Origin: Acanthacorydalis orientalis
Taxonomy: Eukaryota; Arthropoda; Insecta; Megaloptera; Corydalidae
Assembly: GCA_034766995.1 (NCBI GenBank)
Contig: CM068315.1
Span: 8,802,510 to 8,866,509 of the forward strand
Direction: 5' to 3'
DNA: 64,000 nucleotides
Positions 33,277-44,983 of this stretch are shown here, in pieces (within the stretch, counting starts at the first letter, position 1; the number at the start of each line of letters is the position of its first letter). Both the position numbers and the translations under genes were made by a program. A model generated the notes under the pieces. The model saw only the letters and a list, made by a program, of their open reading frames with translations, had not been told where the DNA came from and searched no databases.

Positions 33277-34570
33277 CGAGGGTGGTCTCAGAAGTACCCG
33301 GCCTGACCTAGAGATGGCGGTAGTTGTTTGAAAAATAACACTGTATTAGAAAGTACACAATCTATAAAGCATATGTTTCAAGTTTGAGGACGCCAAGTTG
33401 TTTAGTATTTGTTTGGCAGCCATCAATAGTAAACGTTTTCAGTGAATTTGTGAAAATGGAGAAAATTTGTCATCGTTACGTGATACAATACTTTTATTTG
33501 AAAGGCCTCAGCCCAACCAATACAAAAGCTGAACTGGATTCTACTTTGGGCGAGTCTGCTCCTTCGTTTACAACAGTGAAATATTGGGTAGCAGAGTTTA
33601 AACGAGGCCGTACGAGCTGCCAAGACGAGCATCGCAGTGGTCGACCAAATGAGGTGACGACTCCAGAAATGGCGAAGAAAATCCATAAAGCGGTACTGGA
33701 TGGTCGTCGACTGAAAGTGCGCGAGCTAGCAGTCATAGTAGGCATTTCAAAAAGTGAGGTACATCGCATATTATCTGAAAATTTGGACATGAGAAAGCTG
33801 TGTGCAAGATGGGTGCCGCGTTTGCTCACACTCGAGCAAAAACAGTGTCGTGAAGATGTTTCAATTGAGTGTTTAGCGAAGTTTCACAGCAACAAAGCAG
33901 AATTTTTGCGCCATTTCATAACCATGGATGAAACGTGAGTCCATCACTTCACACCCGAGACAAAAGAACAATCAAAACAATGGACTGAAAAGGGAGAACC
34001 GGCTCCAAAGAAGGCGAAGACCGTTTCATCTGCAGGCAAGGTCATGGCGTCGGTTTTTTGGGATGCGCGTGGAATAATTTTCATTGACTATCTTGAAAAA
34101 AGAAAAACTATCAACGACGAGTATTATGCGAACTTATTGCAACGTTTGAGCGAAGAAATCAAGCAAAAACGGCTACATTTGGCTAAGAAGAAAGTGTTGT
34201 TTCATCAAGACAATGCACCAGCTCACAAATCCGTTATTGCAATGGCCAAAATTAATGAATTAAAGTTTGAATTGCTACCTCACGCACCCTATTCGCCAGA
34301 TTTAGCCCCCTCGGATTATTTTCTGTTCCCAAACTTGAAAAAATGGCTCAGTGGTCAAAGATTTCCCAACGATGAAGAAGTGATGTCGGCAGTTAATGGG
34401 TATTTTGAGGAGCAAGACAGTTCTTATTATAAAAAGGGTATCGATCTTATTGAACATCGCTGGGAAAAGTGTATAGAGCTGAAAGGAGATTATGTTGAAA
34501 AATAAATATATTTTTTTCCAAAACTTTTGTGTTTTCTTTGTTGGGTCGGGTATTTCTGGGACCACCCTCG
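33277..34570 (+). mobile_element. Full-length mariner transposon (M1)
   Basis: A 1294-bp element with imperfect inverted repeats of about 28 bp: CGAGGGTGGTCTCAGAAGTA at the left and, on the minus strand, CGAGGGTGGTCCCAGAAATA at the right. The left flank is TA; the right flank is CA, a likely mutated TA. It encodes an almost intact 349-codon transposase frame (33456-34505) broken by one stop. Length, ends and target fit mariner. It is the best-preserved transposon in the window and the only one with both DNA-binding and catalytic halves. Confidence 0.95.
33456..34505 (+). pseudogene. Mariner transposase with a single nonsense codon
   Basis: The frame starts at MEKICHRYVIQYFYLKGLSP and ends at GDYVEK. 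Order: first helix-turn-helix with TVKYWVAEFKRGRTSC (about residues 36-50); linker HRSGRPNEVTTPEMAKK; second helix-turn-helix with VRELAVIVGISKSEVHRILS; ARWVPRLLTLEQK; first catalytic Asp in TMDET; second in FHQDNAPAHKS; third in YSPDLAPSDYFLF with 34 residues between, the mariner D34D signature. A TGA at 33936-33938, right after MDET where the family has tryptophan, is the only break: both sides share one frame. It therefore appears recently inactivated, and the truncated N-terminal product could still bind terminal repeats (inference). Confidence 0.94.
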
Positions 34571-35170
34571 CATTTCTTAGCGAAGATAATAAAGTGAATT
34601 GTTGTATCGTTTGGAATCATCGTTAATTATCCTAATTTTTTTAAAACCATCACAGCCTCCTGGAATAAAAAATAGCGCGTCGATTTCGACAACGCGACCC
34701 TCGTTATAAATCTCTTGGAATCGATGTTGTTCCAGAAAACGATTTGTCTGAGTTAATTAGATCGCACCCAAAGCTCAGTTTAACAAAATATTATCAGACA
34801 GGAGTTTATTACATTGACGCGGTGTTTATTGCGGACGATGCAACTTTTCAACGGAATTGTGTTTGTATAGGCCGATGTAAAATAAACGTGAGCACGATAG
34901 TTTCGCTCTGAAATAATAACATCCGTGTAGTGTTATTGTTAATTCTGAATATGTTATAATTACTTTTGTTTACGTTGAATGTATGTTACTCTGCTACGGA
35001 GCAGGTAACGTGAGTGTATTATACGGTGCACGTTTAAATAAATACTTGTGCAAACAATGAAATTGATTTCAGACCCATTTCGTGGAAAAGTTTAATGTTA
35101 ATGTTTACAAATTGGACTTCGTGAGCGTTTGTTATAGATTCGCCAGTCTACTCTGGGCGTACTTTTCGAA
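34571..35170. other. Less A+T-rich island
   Basis: Balanced-composition DNA after the mariner, with words such as GCGTCGATTTCGACAACGCG (near-palindromic) and GATTCGCCAGTCTACTCTGG. No gene seen; candidate conserved intronic element. Confidence 0.4.
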
Positions 35171-36165
35171 AAAAAAAACTATATATGAATAATATTTACT
35201 TATTTTAAAAGCACATGCTTTTATCAAGATAATTAATTTCGTACCAGTTAAATAATAGGAAATTCAAATATCATATGTATTAAATACTTTTAATTAATAG
35301 AGAAAACAATGAATTTTCATTTTATTTGTTAGTGAAAGTATCCTAATTAAATATTTGTATAATTTCGAAAAATAACAAAGAAAATTAAATCGATATTGAA
35401 AACACAAACGTATATTTCAAAAATAACAATACCGCAATTTTTTAGAAATTTTATATTTTACTGTTACCGGGAATAATTTTAATTAATAATTAATAGTATA
35501 TTTGTAATTTCAAATTTTATCATAAATTAATTAGTGTAAACATTTGATTCGATTTTGTAAATAAACTCGTTACTAAAAACTAAAAATATTTTTTAAATTG
35601 ATTGTAACATTTTGAAATTGTTTTGTATTTGATTATATATAGAATGTTATAATGTTTTCTTAAGTTTGTTTTTATTTAATTTTACATAAATCATCATATC
35701 GACGTATAAGAGTACCAATCTTCCTAATTACTTTCAGCTTTTATAGCTATTAATAATTTTGATACATAATGTATTATATATTCAATATATTTTCTTAATG
35801 AGAGGAGACAAAAAACAAATAACATATCATATATTTTATTATTTTATGTTCATTAATGTAACAAAGAGAACATATAAAGCTGTAATCCCTTTATTTTAAA
35901 AGTTAATGTTATGAAATATAGATAGAACGTTCTGTTTTGTATAAATATATGTATATACATATAAAATGTTATCTCATTTCATATATTTGAGAATAAATTT
36001 GCTATATATAATAATTCGAGAATTATTTACAAAACAAAAAATATATACCTAGAGGAAACGATGTCTATTGAATTTTCAACAACATTCTGTTTATAAGAGA
36101 GGTCAGAGCAGCTCAGATAAATATAATAAACTTAAATATCATAAAATATCAATACTGTCTCTTTA

Positions 36166-36202
<37 letters not shown>

Positions 36203-36690
36203 TCAAAGATAAATTTTAACATTAGATAAAAAGTGAATTGAAACGTGGAACGAGAAATATGAAAAATTATATATTGAAAACGAATTCTGTTAATGTAAAT
36301 TAATGAAATTATTATTCATTTTCAAACACTTTTAATTTTTAATATTTGTACTGTGAGATTCTTAGAAGTTCACTACATTATATATATATATACATATATA
36401 TATATTTAGGATAAATCAATCCGTTGGTAGAAGTGGTTTATTGTGAAACAAATAATATGTGACCTGTCACATATTATCTCTTTTAGTCTCTTTCTGAAAG
36501 CAGATAAAGGAGAGAATACTATCAGAATGTAAGATTTCAATTTATTCTAGGCTTTATTGTCTTTAGTGAAAATTGAATATTAGACTACATTTGAATTATA
36601 ATTTAATTTAAAATAAGGCAGTGTTGTAAACAGATTTTGTTTATTAAAGTAATATATATACATAATATACATTGTTAATTTATTTAATAT
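35171..36690. other. A+T-rich intron with small TA tracts
   Basis: TA tracts at 36171-36200 and about 36380-36405. A 26-bp near-perfect palindrome at 36452-36477 (arms ATAATATGTGAC and GTCACATATTAT, two bases between). Nothing else recognised. Confidence 0.6.
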
Positions 36691-36692
36691 TA

Positions 36693-36724
<32 letters not shown>

Positions 36725-36733
36725 GTGTATATA
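36691..36733. repeat. (TA)n/(TATG)n microsatellite
   Basis: TA tract turning into TGTATGTATGTGTGTATA right at the mariner end. Confidence 0.93.
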
Positions 36734-37546
36734 TGAGGGTTGTTTGATAAGTGTGGTAAAAAGGAAGTTAAACGTCGTTTTTTGGAAAAAATAGATTTTA
36801 TTTCTCAACATAGTCTCTATTGAGGGATATACGCTCGGTCCAGCGTGTCTGCAAAATACGCATTGACGGTGATGGCATCCCTATTTGACGAGAAGTTTTT
36901 CCCACCGAGGTAAATTTTCAAGTTTGGAAAGAGTAAGAGGTTATACGGTGCCAACTCAGTAAAATAGACTATATGAGAATTATTTCGAAGCGTAATTTGT
37001 GCAATTTTGCCATTAAGACGGTCAATTTGTAGGACTGTGCGTTGTTCAGGCGAAAAAAAAACTTTTTACGGGCCAATCTTGCTCGTTTTTGTTAGAGCTC
37101 TTCTTTCAAACGGTCCAATAATGTTGCATAATATGCTCTTATTATCATTTTTTATTTCGTTAAGTAGTCGATCAGGTTGATTTCTTGGACCTTCCCAAAA
37201 GGCAATCACCTTCTCAGCCGACAAAACGGTCTTCGCCTTCTTCGATGCATTTTCACCAGTCGTTGTCTACTGCTTTCATTGCTGATTCGACTCAGGTGTG
37301 TAGTAGTGAATCTATGTTTCATCCAGGGTGACGAATCGACGCAAAAAATCCTGCTCGTTTTTTTCATTTTTGCAGAAACTGATATAATTCTCGCTTCAAA
37401 TATCTATAGAACATGAACAACGCGTCGTCTCTGGCTGAAATTTCGCCTATACTAGTTTGAAAAGTGACACTTGATAGCTGTGAAGTTATCAAATGAATGG
37501 TGGAGTCATATCATAGAAATTTACCAAACTTATAAAACAACCTTCA
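36734..37546 (-). mobile_element. Mariner deletion derivative, copy B3
   Basis: Ends TGAGGGTTGTTTGATAAGTG (36734 on) and, on the minus strand, TGAAGGTTGTTTTATAAGTT (ending 37546), TA on both sides; 813 bp. The minus strand has the catalytic half in decayed frames, with words matching the other B copies, including the untranslated-to-coding junction around TTCATGTTCTATAGATATTTG. It lacks the N-terminal DNA-binding half, with the same deletion as B1. Confidence 0.88.
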
Positions 37547-38389
37547 TATGTATATATATATATATAGAGAGAGAGAGAGGGAGAAAGAGAATTTTCATAT
37601 GATTCGTAACGAAAGTTTCCTTATTAAATTTAATTAGTCATATTGTTCGAATTTTGTCTTATTTTATATACCTTACAGTATCTTAATTGCTGAAGTTCTG
37701 AAGTTAAACTATTTCAGTTTCTCTCTCTCTCTTATATATATATATATATCATTGATTTTTTTTGATCGAAAAGCAATTTTATTTCTTTTAGTTCATTCAT
37801 TTCTGTTTTTGAAAGTGGAAATGTGTTTTTTGATTAATTATATTACCTATTTTTTATTATTTATATATGACCTACATTTTAAAATATAAAGTAATAGGTT
37901 GAAAATATTTTTAAGTTCCTATTTACTTTTTTTTTAATTATGATCAAATTTTAAACTGAAATAAAGATAATGCTAGAAGAATTGTGCAATATATAAATAC
38001 ACTCGAAAGGAGACTTCATTTTAATTTACGTAGAAACATTTATTTTTTCTCTATGAAAATAAATTTTTCTATTAAAAATACAGTTGGTGAAATTTCGAAA
38101 TATACAGCATGACAATGGTGTATCAAATAATGAGCTGCTTTTCACAAATTGAAATGTTTATGAATCCTGAATGATATCCATTTGAATAATTTAATCGAGT
38201 TATTAAAGTGAACGACCATGTCTTTTTCAAGTACATTCTCTCATCAATTCATATAATTGTCCGAAATGTATCGATATTTTCATATGAATGTAAAATAATA
38301 ATATGTACAACAATTTTATATAAGAAAAAAGCACTTATTGCGAACGAATGCCGAAAAGAGTTTTAAAAGAATAAAAGATAAAGATGATA
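37547..38389. other. A+T-rich intron with GA/CT runs
   Basis: A GAGAGAGAGAGAGGGAGAAAG run at about 37565 and a CTCTCTCTCTCT run at about 37720, each beside a short TA tract. No genes. Confidence 0.6.
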
Positions 38390-39150
38390 AAACGTTGTTT
38401 GGTCTGTTTCGAAGAAACCTGTTTCGGAGTCGAACAAGAATACACACACACACACATATGTAACGTCTGCCTCTTAAGGGAAAACGACGTCAAGTTAAAC
38501 ACCATAGGGGCGCATCTGCTACCGTCGCCTCTATATTATAAATGATACAAAACTTTGCGGAGCTTTTTTGACATTTGTCATATCTGTTTGTTGTATTATC
38601 GCCAGGCGGTGCGCGTACTCTTCGGCGCGAGAAACACGCGGCCAGTGCCCGTCTGCCACGACGGGAACCGACGTTCAGACCGCACTCAACAGTACAGTTC
38701 GACCAACGTATGTGGTTTTCGTGTTTCAGATACCGTCGTATATGTCGTTTAAAATGGATTACAACACTAACACGTTATAGCGTAGAATTATTAATGATGT
38801 ACGCTCGTTGTATCTAAGAATAATACGATGTAATAACGTTAAGTTTTCTGAACCCACATCTAAAATTGCGTTCAACGGGAATAATAGACGCGCGTTAGCG
38901 AACCACAGCAAACGCTATGCTTTTTCTTTAATAACATTTTTCTCCATACCATTCTCGGAGCCAGTAACTCGTTTAGAGCAACATGTGTGCATACAGAAAC
39001 GAAATCATAACTTCCCTTTTTTCTAAATGTATTTGAACGAAATTTAAATTCGATGCACTGCACTAAGTTTTAATATACATCAACATTTCTTTCCCAGTGC
39101 CGTTGCTAATAAAATTCTATGCATAAAAGGCGAATTGTTGATCGTATTAT
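38390..39150. other. Less A+T-rich island
   Basis: Starts near an (AC)n run at 38440 and is CpG-containing (GGCGGTGCGCGTACTC, GCGCGAGAAACACGCGGC). Three overlapping plus frames are open at about 38555-38817, a sign of base composition rather than coding. Possibly a regulatory element or a missed promoter; no evidence for either beyond composition. Confidence 0.4.
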
Positions 39151-39279
39151 ATGTGCTTACTATGTTAATACATTATTAGAGGTCGTAAAATTATTTAGGC
39201 ATGGCTGTTAATGTTCATATGTGAAATATATACGGATAATAATAAACTTAAGTAATACATAATAGGGCATTGTACCGAA

Positions 39280-39600
39280 TACGCAAATAGTACGTGTGTG
39301 CGCGCGCGTGTGTGTGTGTGTATCGTATGTACAAGAGTCAAGCATTTCGCTCTCATAACAACTCACGTGATATATGCTTTTAATACTATACCAGTGCTTT
39401 TCAAGAGAAAGACAAAATGAGAAAGAGGGAAGGTATTCGGGTAACGGCAACGATGACGACGAAGCCTCTGTTTATTTATTTTATCTAGTTATATTATAAT
39501 AATTTATATTTTATACGGCGCGAGAAATTCGCCTCGGTTCACTTATTTCCTTCCATACAAGAATATGTATTTTATTTTATTTCGTTTTTTGCGTTATTCC
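39280..39600. other. Mixed island with (TG)n/(CG)n run
   Basis: GTGTGTGCGCGCGCGTGTGTG at about 39293-39320 is a Z-DNA-prone alternating purine-pyrimidine tract. The following sequence has moderate GC and no gene. Confidence 0.45.
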
Positions 39601-39634
39601 ATTAGTTTACCGTTTGTTTCACGAATATTGAATC

Positions 39635-39666
<32 letters not shown>

Positions 39667-39885
39667 CTCATACATATGTATCAAAATATATATATATATA
39701 TATATCAAATATTCATATACATATTCCATTTTCTTGATCCAAAAAAAATACGGAAACTGTTTTAAAAACTTATAATGAAATTTAAAAGTTTGGTGTGTTT
39801 TTCTTGAATTATTATTATTTGAGAAAACACTAAATATATTATCAACTCTACGCGATTACTATATAAAAATATACCCAAACTTTTT

Positions 39886-39946
<61 letters not shown>

Positions 39947-40703
39947 GGTTTGAAAAACATACCATGTTCACTGATAATAAAAATAATGTCAGATGTTAAC
40001 AATATTAAATATACATATTTGCTATGCCATAAAATTGTTTTATATTTAGTTTTTTATTTTCATCTTATGAACTTTAGTTCATAAGTTTTTTAGTAGATAT
40101 TTTAAATGAATTTTATCTTTATAAATATAACGGAAGTTTGTGAGTACGAGACATTTTGTTAAAAATAATTATTTACATATTCAGTTTTAATTGAGAATGC
40201 AATTTTTAGTTAAAGACAAGGTTTTTAGATAAAAATGTACGATTAAATCAAAGTTTTTACAATTTATTTTAAAAGAGAATTTTCTAAATATTTAAATATC
40301 GATTTTACAAAAGAATATATAATTAATACGCAGGCTTAAATAACTTCATAGCTTTTAATAATATAATAACAAAGAAAACATATCATAAATAATTAAATGT
40401 TCTTGTAGAAAATACCAGATGTATTTTGTTACTATGTAAATGTTAATAAATGATGTATTATACATTGAAAATGCATTATACAATGATGTACTATCATATA
40501 ATTGCGTGATAATATGTTATTTAAACTTAATTAAAAATTAAATAAGAAAATAGTTTTCTTTGACTTATAAAAAATGACTATATATTTAAAGTAAGATGAG
40601 AAAATTTGACATAGCTGGTAGGATTATTTATTAAAGGACTTGTATCTGGATCGAACATATAAGAGATTTTTACTGTACTTTTCAGTGAAGGGTTTTCAAA
40701 ATA
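39600..40703. other. A+T-rich intron with TA tracts
   Basis: TA tracts at 39632-39662, about 39688-39705 and 39889-39946. No gene or element. Confidence 0.6.
39889..39946. repeat. (TA)n microsatellite
   Basis: TA tract of about 58 bp. Confidence 0.95.
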
Positions 40704-41279
40704 TTTGGTTGGTAGGAAAATAATTACGGTTTATTACCTTCAAATTTATATACATTTTTCTCTTTTTTACTTTTTCAGCTGTTTTAAGTAGTACAGAACT
40801 GTTCGATGATTAACGCCTAACTTCTTTGTAAGTTCTACAATCGTTGTGTGTGGTTCTGATTCAATTAACGTATTCAGTTGGTTGTTATGAACTGGAGAAG
40901 GATGCCCGAGACTTTCTTCATCTTCGAAGCTCTCGTCTCTAGCATGAAATTTTTGGGACCATCATTCTACCCCCCGTTTCTTAACAGTACCCTTACCAAA
41001 AGCATCGTTTGGATTACGGAAAGTTTCTGATTACAGCAGTTTCACCCATTTTGAACTCGTATAAAAATGTTATTATTTATTTCTTTTCCAAATTAATTCA
41101 ATAACCCAATTTGAAACAAAATTAATAATAAAACTATAGTAGATATTATCAAAATACAGACTGAAAAATGTACTTTAAAATGATATTAATACGAACACGA
41201 CGGAATGACACTATCATTGAAGAAAATTAAAGTTAGAATTCAGAAAACAAAAAGCGAAATTATTTTCCTAGCAACCTAA
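40704..41279 (-). mobile_element. Cecropia-type mariner MITE, copy A4
   Basis: Ends TTTGGTTGGTAGGAAAATAA and the complement of TTAGGTTGCTAGGAAAATAA, TA at both flanks; 576 bp. On the minus strand the N-terminal transposase region is recognisable at DNA level against the other copies but carries many stops, so this is one of the older copies. Confidence 0.86.
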
Positions 41280-41614
41280 TATATAAAACGGGAAAGGCAG
41301 TTAAAAATTGAAAGTGTTACTAAAATAATAATAGATACTTTATATTAATCACAGATACTATTAATTATAAATAATTTATCTATGATTACTTTTATTGGAA
41401 CCCCTTATCATATAATCATTTCATCAAATGTGATTATATTTATTATTATTAATGTTTGCGAATGAAAATAATGTAGTAAATTATTTTTTTTAGAATAAAG
41501 AGTGGACATTTCAATATATTTTAATTACCTTTAGTATATAAAATTATTAAAATATAATTTTAAACTTCAAATTCAATTTAATTTGGATTTTATGCATTTA
41601 TATATATATATATA
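41280..41614. other. A+T-rich intron, nothing recognised
   Basis: Ends in a TA tract (about 41600-41614) into which the next mariner inserted. Confidence 0.6.
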
Positions 41615-42530
41615 CGAGGTCAGACAATTAAGTAATGCGACCGATTTTTTTTCTCGGATTGTGGTAACACTGCGAACCTGTAACTCCGCCACCGTAATAG
41701 CAGATCCCTACTCTCTCGATTGAGACCTTGACCACCCTCGTACGATCATTTCTTCGCCAGCTGTTTAGTGTTTTGTAACAACGCGCGAGTAGTGCATGTC
41801 ACGAAAATGGAACAGAGAAATTTAGAGCAACGGTGCGCGATAAAATTTTGTGCAAAACTCGGCGAAACCGCGACAGAAACTTATGAAAAAGTGCTTAAAG
41901 TGTATGGTAGTGATGCCCTGAGTCGTAGTCAGGTGCTTCGGTGGCATGCCGATTTTAAAAAAGGCAATTTTAAAAAAGGCGATTTTAAAGTGAAAACCAT
42001 GTTGATTTGCTTCTTCGACAGCAAAGGGGTGGTTCACAAAGAGTTCGTACCACCTGGACAAACCGTAAATCAAGTATTCTACTGCAATGTGCTCGAAAAA
42101 TTACGAAAAAGGGTGCTCAGAGTGCGTCCAGAGATCGCGAAGACTTGGGTTCTGCATCACGACAATGCTCCCTGTCACAGTGCGTTCAGTGTCTCTCAGT
42201 TTTTGGCGTCTAAAGGCATCGCAACGTTACCACAACCGCCCTATTCACCGAACATGTCACCCTGCGACTTTTTCCTATTCCCCCATATGAAAAAATTCGT
42301 CAAAGGTCGATATTTTGACTCCGTTGAAGATATCCAAGAATCTGTGACGAGGGTACTCGGAGAGGTCCCACAAGAAGTGTTCCAGAATTGTTACGAAAAT
42401 TGGAAAACTCGCTGGAATAAGTGTATAGATGCGGGAGGGGACTACTTTGAAGGGGATCGCAGCGATGTACCTTAATTTTTAAATATACTCGATTTTTGAA
42501 TTTTGTCGCATTACTTAATTGTCTGACCTC

Positions 42531-42531
<1 letters not shown>
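41615..42531 (+). mobile_element. Mariner element with perfect 27-bp ends and internal deletion (M2)
   Basis: Perfect 27-bp inverted repeats starting CGAGGTCAGACAATTAAGTA at both ends, exact TA duplication, inserted in a TA microsatellite that continues on both sides. It is 917 bp, about 350 bp short of full length. The transposase frame (41807-42475) is open from start to stop despite the deletion. Identical ends and an open frame suggest recent mobilisation by a related active transposase. Confidence 0.95.
41807..42475 (+). CDS. Internally deleted mariner transposase (222 aa, no first catalytic Asp)
   Basis: Starts [20 protein letters not shown]. Residues 1 to about 50 form the first helix-turn-helix ([15 protein letters not shown]). 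Then comes the junction [16 protein letters not shown], where a 15-bp unit is directly repeated. The frame resumes in the catalytic fold with [20 protein letters not shown]; the second Asp is in [12 protein letters not shown] and the third in [13 protein letters not shown], 34 residues apart; the C-terminus is [14 protein letters not shown]. Missing are the second helix-turn-helix, the linker and the region with the first catalytic Asp, roughly 110-120 residues by comparison with M1. It cannot catalyse transposition but could be expressed if transcribed. Confidence 0.9.
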   Translation: MEQRNLEQRCAIKFCAKLGETATETYEKVLKVYGSDALSRSQVLRWHADFKKGNFKKGDFKVKTMLICFFDSKGVVHKEFVPPGQTVNQVFYCNVLEKLRKRVLRVRPEIAKTWVLHHDNAPCHSAFSVSQFLASKGIATLPQPPYSPNMSPCDFFLFPHMKKFVKGRYFDSVEDIQESVTRVLGEVPQEVFQNCYENWKTRWNKCIDAGGDYFEGDRSDVP

Positions 42532-42611
<80 letters not shown>

Positions 42612-42659
42612 CATAGACATCTATCTATATATATATATATATATATATATCTACATCTA

Positions 42660-42722
<63 letters not shown>
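42532..42722. repeat. Longest (TA)n microsatellite in the window
   Basis: About 190 bp of TA with CATA and CTATC interruptions, starting at the right target duplication of M2. Confidence 0.96.
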
Positions 42723-42724
<2 letters not shown>

Positions 42725-42819
42725 GCTTTTTTTTTCATAAATAGAATTTAAAAAGAAACAAAAATCATAAAAGTGGATGAAAAAATATATAAACAAACCG
42801 TGTAGCTTTTTATGTCAAG

Positions 42820-43190
42820 GAGAAAAATTACAGATCAGAGATACAATCGAGCGAATAGATCGAATGAAATAAGTCATTTCCGGCGAAATGAACTCAGGAC
42901 GCGCGCGCCTGTGTCCCCGGACCAAATCTGAAAGGGATGTAATTCTGATGATTGTCTATCTGTGATTGTGATTTATTGGCACGCGCTGCCAAACGAACTC
43001 GTCCCGAACGCAATAAATACGTAAACGTGTACGTCCACGGATATCAACATTGGATCACCGTTTCTCCGGCGACGTTATTTATTGACGTTAAACGGCGTTA
43101 CGAGAACAACAGATTTATTATAATGGAGTTAATGTTATTGTTTGTGTATTGTGTACGTATATAAACGCTGGGATTGAGTCGACTTTTTTA
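42820..43190. other. Less A+T-rich island
   Basis: Contains GGACGCGCGCGCCTGTGTCC and CCGTTTCTCCGGCGACG-like words; no coding signature. Candidate conserved intronic element. Confidence 0.4.
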
Positions 43191-43699
43191 CCGGTATTTA
43201 AATTCTTTTAAGAAGTTTTTAAGAACGCAACGATTCCAATATATTTTTATTTATTATGCTTTATAACACTTTCCTCGAATTCAGGTTGACTGTCTATATT
43301 CCATTGTATTTATTGTATTTTATGATGTGAAACGACATGCTCTATTAAATATAGAAATACTTGTGGATAAAATTTATAATTTTCTTATATATATATATAT
43401 ATATATATATATTGCAATTTTGAAATATATAATATTTTTTATAATATGTTAGTTTTTGTTGTGAAATTGTAATTAGTTTATAATATTTTGAATTGATAAT
43501 ATACATTTAGTTTAACAATATTTAATTTTACTTATTCTGAAATACGAAATTTGTAAAGTTATTTTATCTGTAAACTGTATTTTTTTATCTATTAATATTT
43601 TAGAATTTGTTATGTTCCCAAATTGATAATATAATAACTATCGGATATAATTTTGTGCATGTATGTTTAAAAACATTGAAATAAAGAATCAAATTAATA
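43191..43699. other. A+T-rich intron, nothing recognised
   Basis: Short TA tract at 43387-43412; otherwise featureless. Confidence 0.6.
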
Positions 43700-44286
43700 T
43701 TAGGTGATAGGAAAATAATTGTGGTTTTTGTTTTTTAACATTAACTTTAAACTTTTTGTTTTGTAACCTTCATTTTTTCAATAAGTGTTATTTCTTCGTA
43801 TGTATGTTAATATCATTTTAAAGTACATTTTTCAGTCTGTATTTTGATAATAGATTTTAGTTTTATTATTAATTTTACTTCAGATTGGACTATTGAATTA
43901 ACGATGGAAAAGAAGCAAATAAGAGCATTTTTTGTACGAGTTCAAAACGGGCAAAGTAGTAGAAACTGCTCGTAAACTAAACGATGCTTTTGGTGTGAGT
44001 ACTGTTAAGGAACGTACGATGCAATGGTATTTCTAAAAAATTCGAGCTGGAGACGGGAGTTTTGAAGATGAAGAAGGTCAAGAGCGTCCTTTTTTAGTTC
44101 ATAACGACCAACTGAAAGCATTAGTTGAATCAGAACCATGCACTATAATTCAAGAGCTTCCAAGAAAATTAGACGTTAGTCATCTAATAGTTCTGGACTA
44201 CTTAAAACAGATAGAAAAATCAAAAAATCTGTAAATATATATGGATTTGAAGGTCATAAACTGCAATTATTTTTCTGTCAACCTAA
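43700..44286 (+). mobile_element. Cecropia-type mariner MITE, copy A5 (opposite orientation)
   Basis: Ends TTAGGTGATAGGAAAATAAT and the complement of TTAGGTTGACAGAAAAATAA, TA at both flanks; 587 bp, the longest A copy. Plus-strand coding from ATG at 43904: MEKKQIRAF, then (after a frameshift) ARKLNDAFGVSTVKERTMQW, FEDEEGQERPFLVHNDQLKA, LVESEPCTIIQELPRKLDVS and LDYLKQIEKSKN. It then runs directly into the 3' terminal repeat. Same breakpoint as A1, A3, A6 and A7. Confidence 0.9.
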
Positions 44287-44292
44287 TACCAT

Positions 44293-44297
<5 letters not shown>

Positions 44298-44328
<31 letters not shown>
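44298..44328. repeat. (TA)n microsatellite
   Basis: TA tract just right of MITE A5. Confidence 0.93.
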
Positions 44329-44333
<5 letters not shown>

Positions 44334-44589
44334 AAAATGTCTAAGTGTAATGATGTATGAAATTATACAACAAACTGTTTTTATGGAAAACAAGTTATTT
44401 TAATATTCTAATATTGTAACTGAATATTATTCATAACAGAACTGTGAAAAAGATCAAAATATAAAGTTATGATTTATGTTCTGATAATTTGTCCTGTAAT
44501 GGCCGTTTATGTTCTTGTTTTGATGGAAAAAGTAAACACGAAAATTCGAAAAAATCGTCCTTTCACAATTTTATGATTGTTTATTGAAT

Positions 44590-44954
44590 TTCCAGAAGTT
44601 TCCTGGTCAATGATTTATGATACTGTGAATGTAAAGCTAGGCTACACAAAACTGTATGCTAGATGGGTACCAAAAAAAACCGATGCATACAAGCACAAAC
44701 GTGTGAATTCATCTAACCATTTTTTCTAACACCAGAACATTAAAGGGAGACGCCTTTTTTAATTATATTGTAACTGGAGGTTCTTGTATCAAAGGAAATT
44801 GCATTTTATCGTTTTGAAAATGATGAAGAACTAAAAACAGGTGTTACTAATTGGTTAAAGTCACAGTCGGTGGATATCTTCGACACGGGAATAAGGAAGC
44901 TGGTTTCAAGCTACCAAAAATGAATGGAAGTCAATGGCGACTATATGGAAAGTA
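44590..44954 (+). mobile_element. Degraded mariner fragment abutting B4
   Basis: Plus-strand remnants of another mariner transposase: VNVKLGYTKLYARWVPKK (end of the DNA-binding half) and, after a large internal deletion, GVTNWLKSQSVDIFDTGIRK, LVSSYQK and a final NGDYMES-like end. The order matches a C-terminal mariner tail. No terminal repeats of its own were identified; its coding end is only a few bases before the B4 terminal repeat, so the two may share or have fused ends. Confidence 0.78.
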
Positions 44955-44983
44955 CGAGGGTCGTTTGATAAGTTTGGTAATCT

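Noticed and set aside
33423..33829. Minus-strand frames of 87 and 111 codons inside mariner M1
   Set aside because: Antisense shadows of the transposase.
42496..42796. Open frames encoding long (IY)n or (YI)n runs, here and at many TA tracts
   Set aside because: They are translations of (TA)n microsatellites, open in every frame that avoids TAA or TAG, with no other coding signal.
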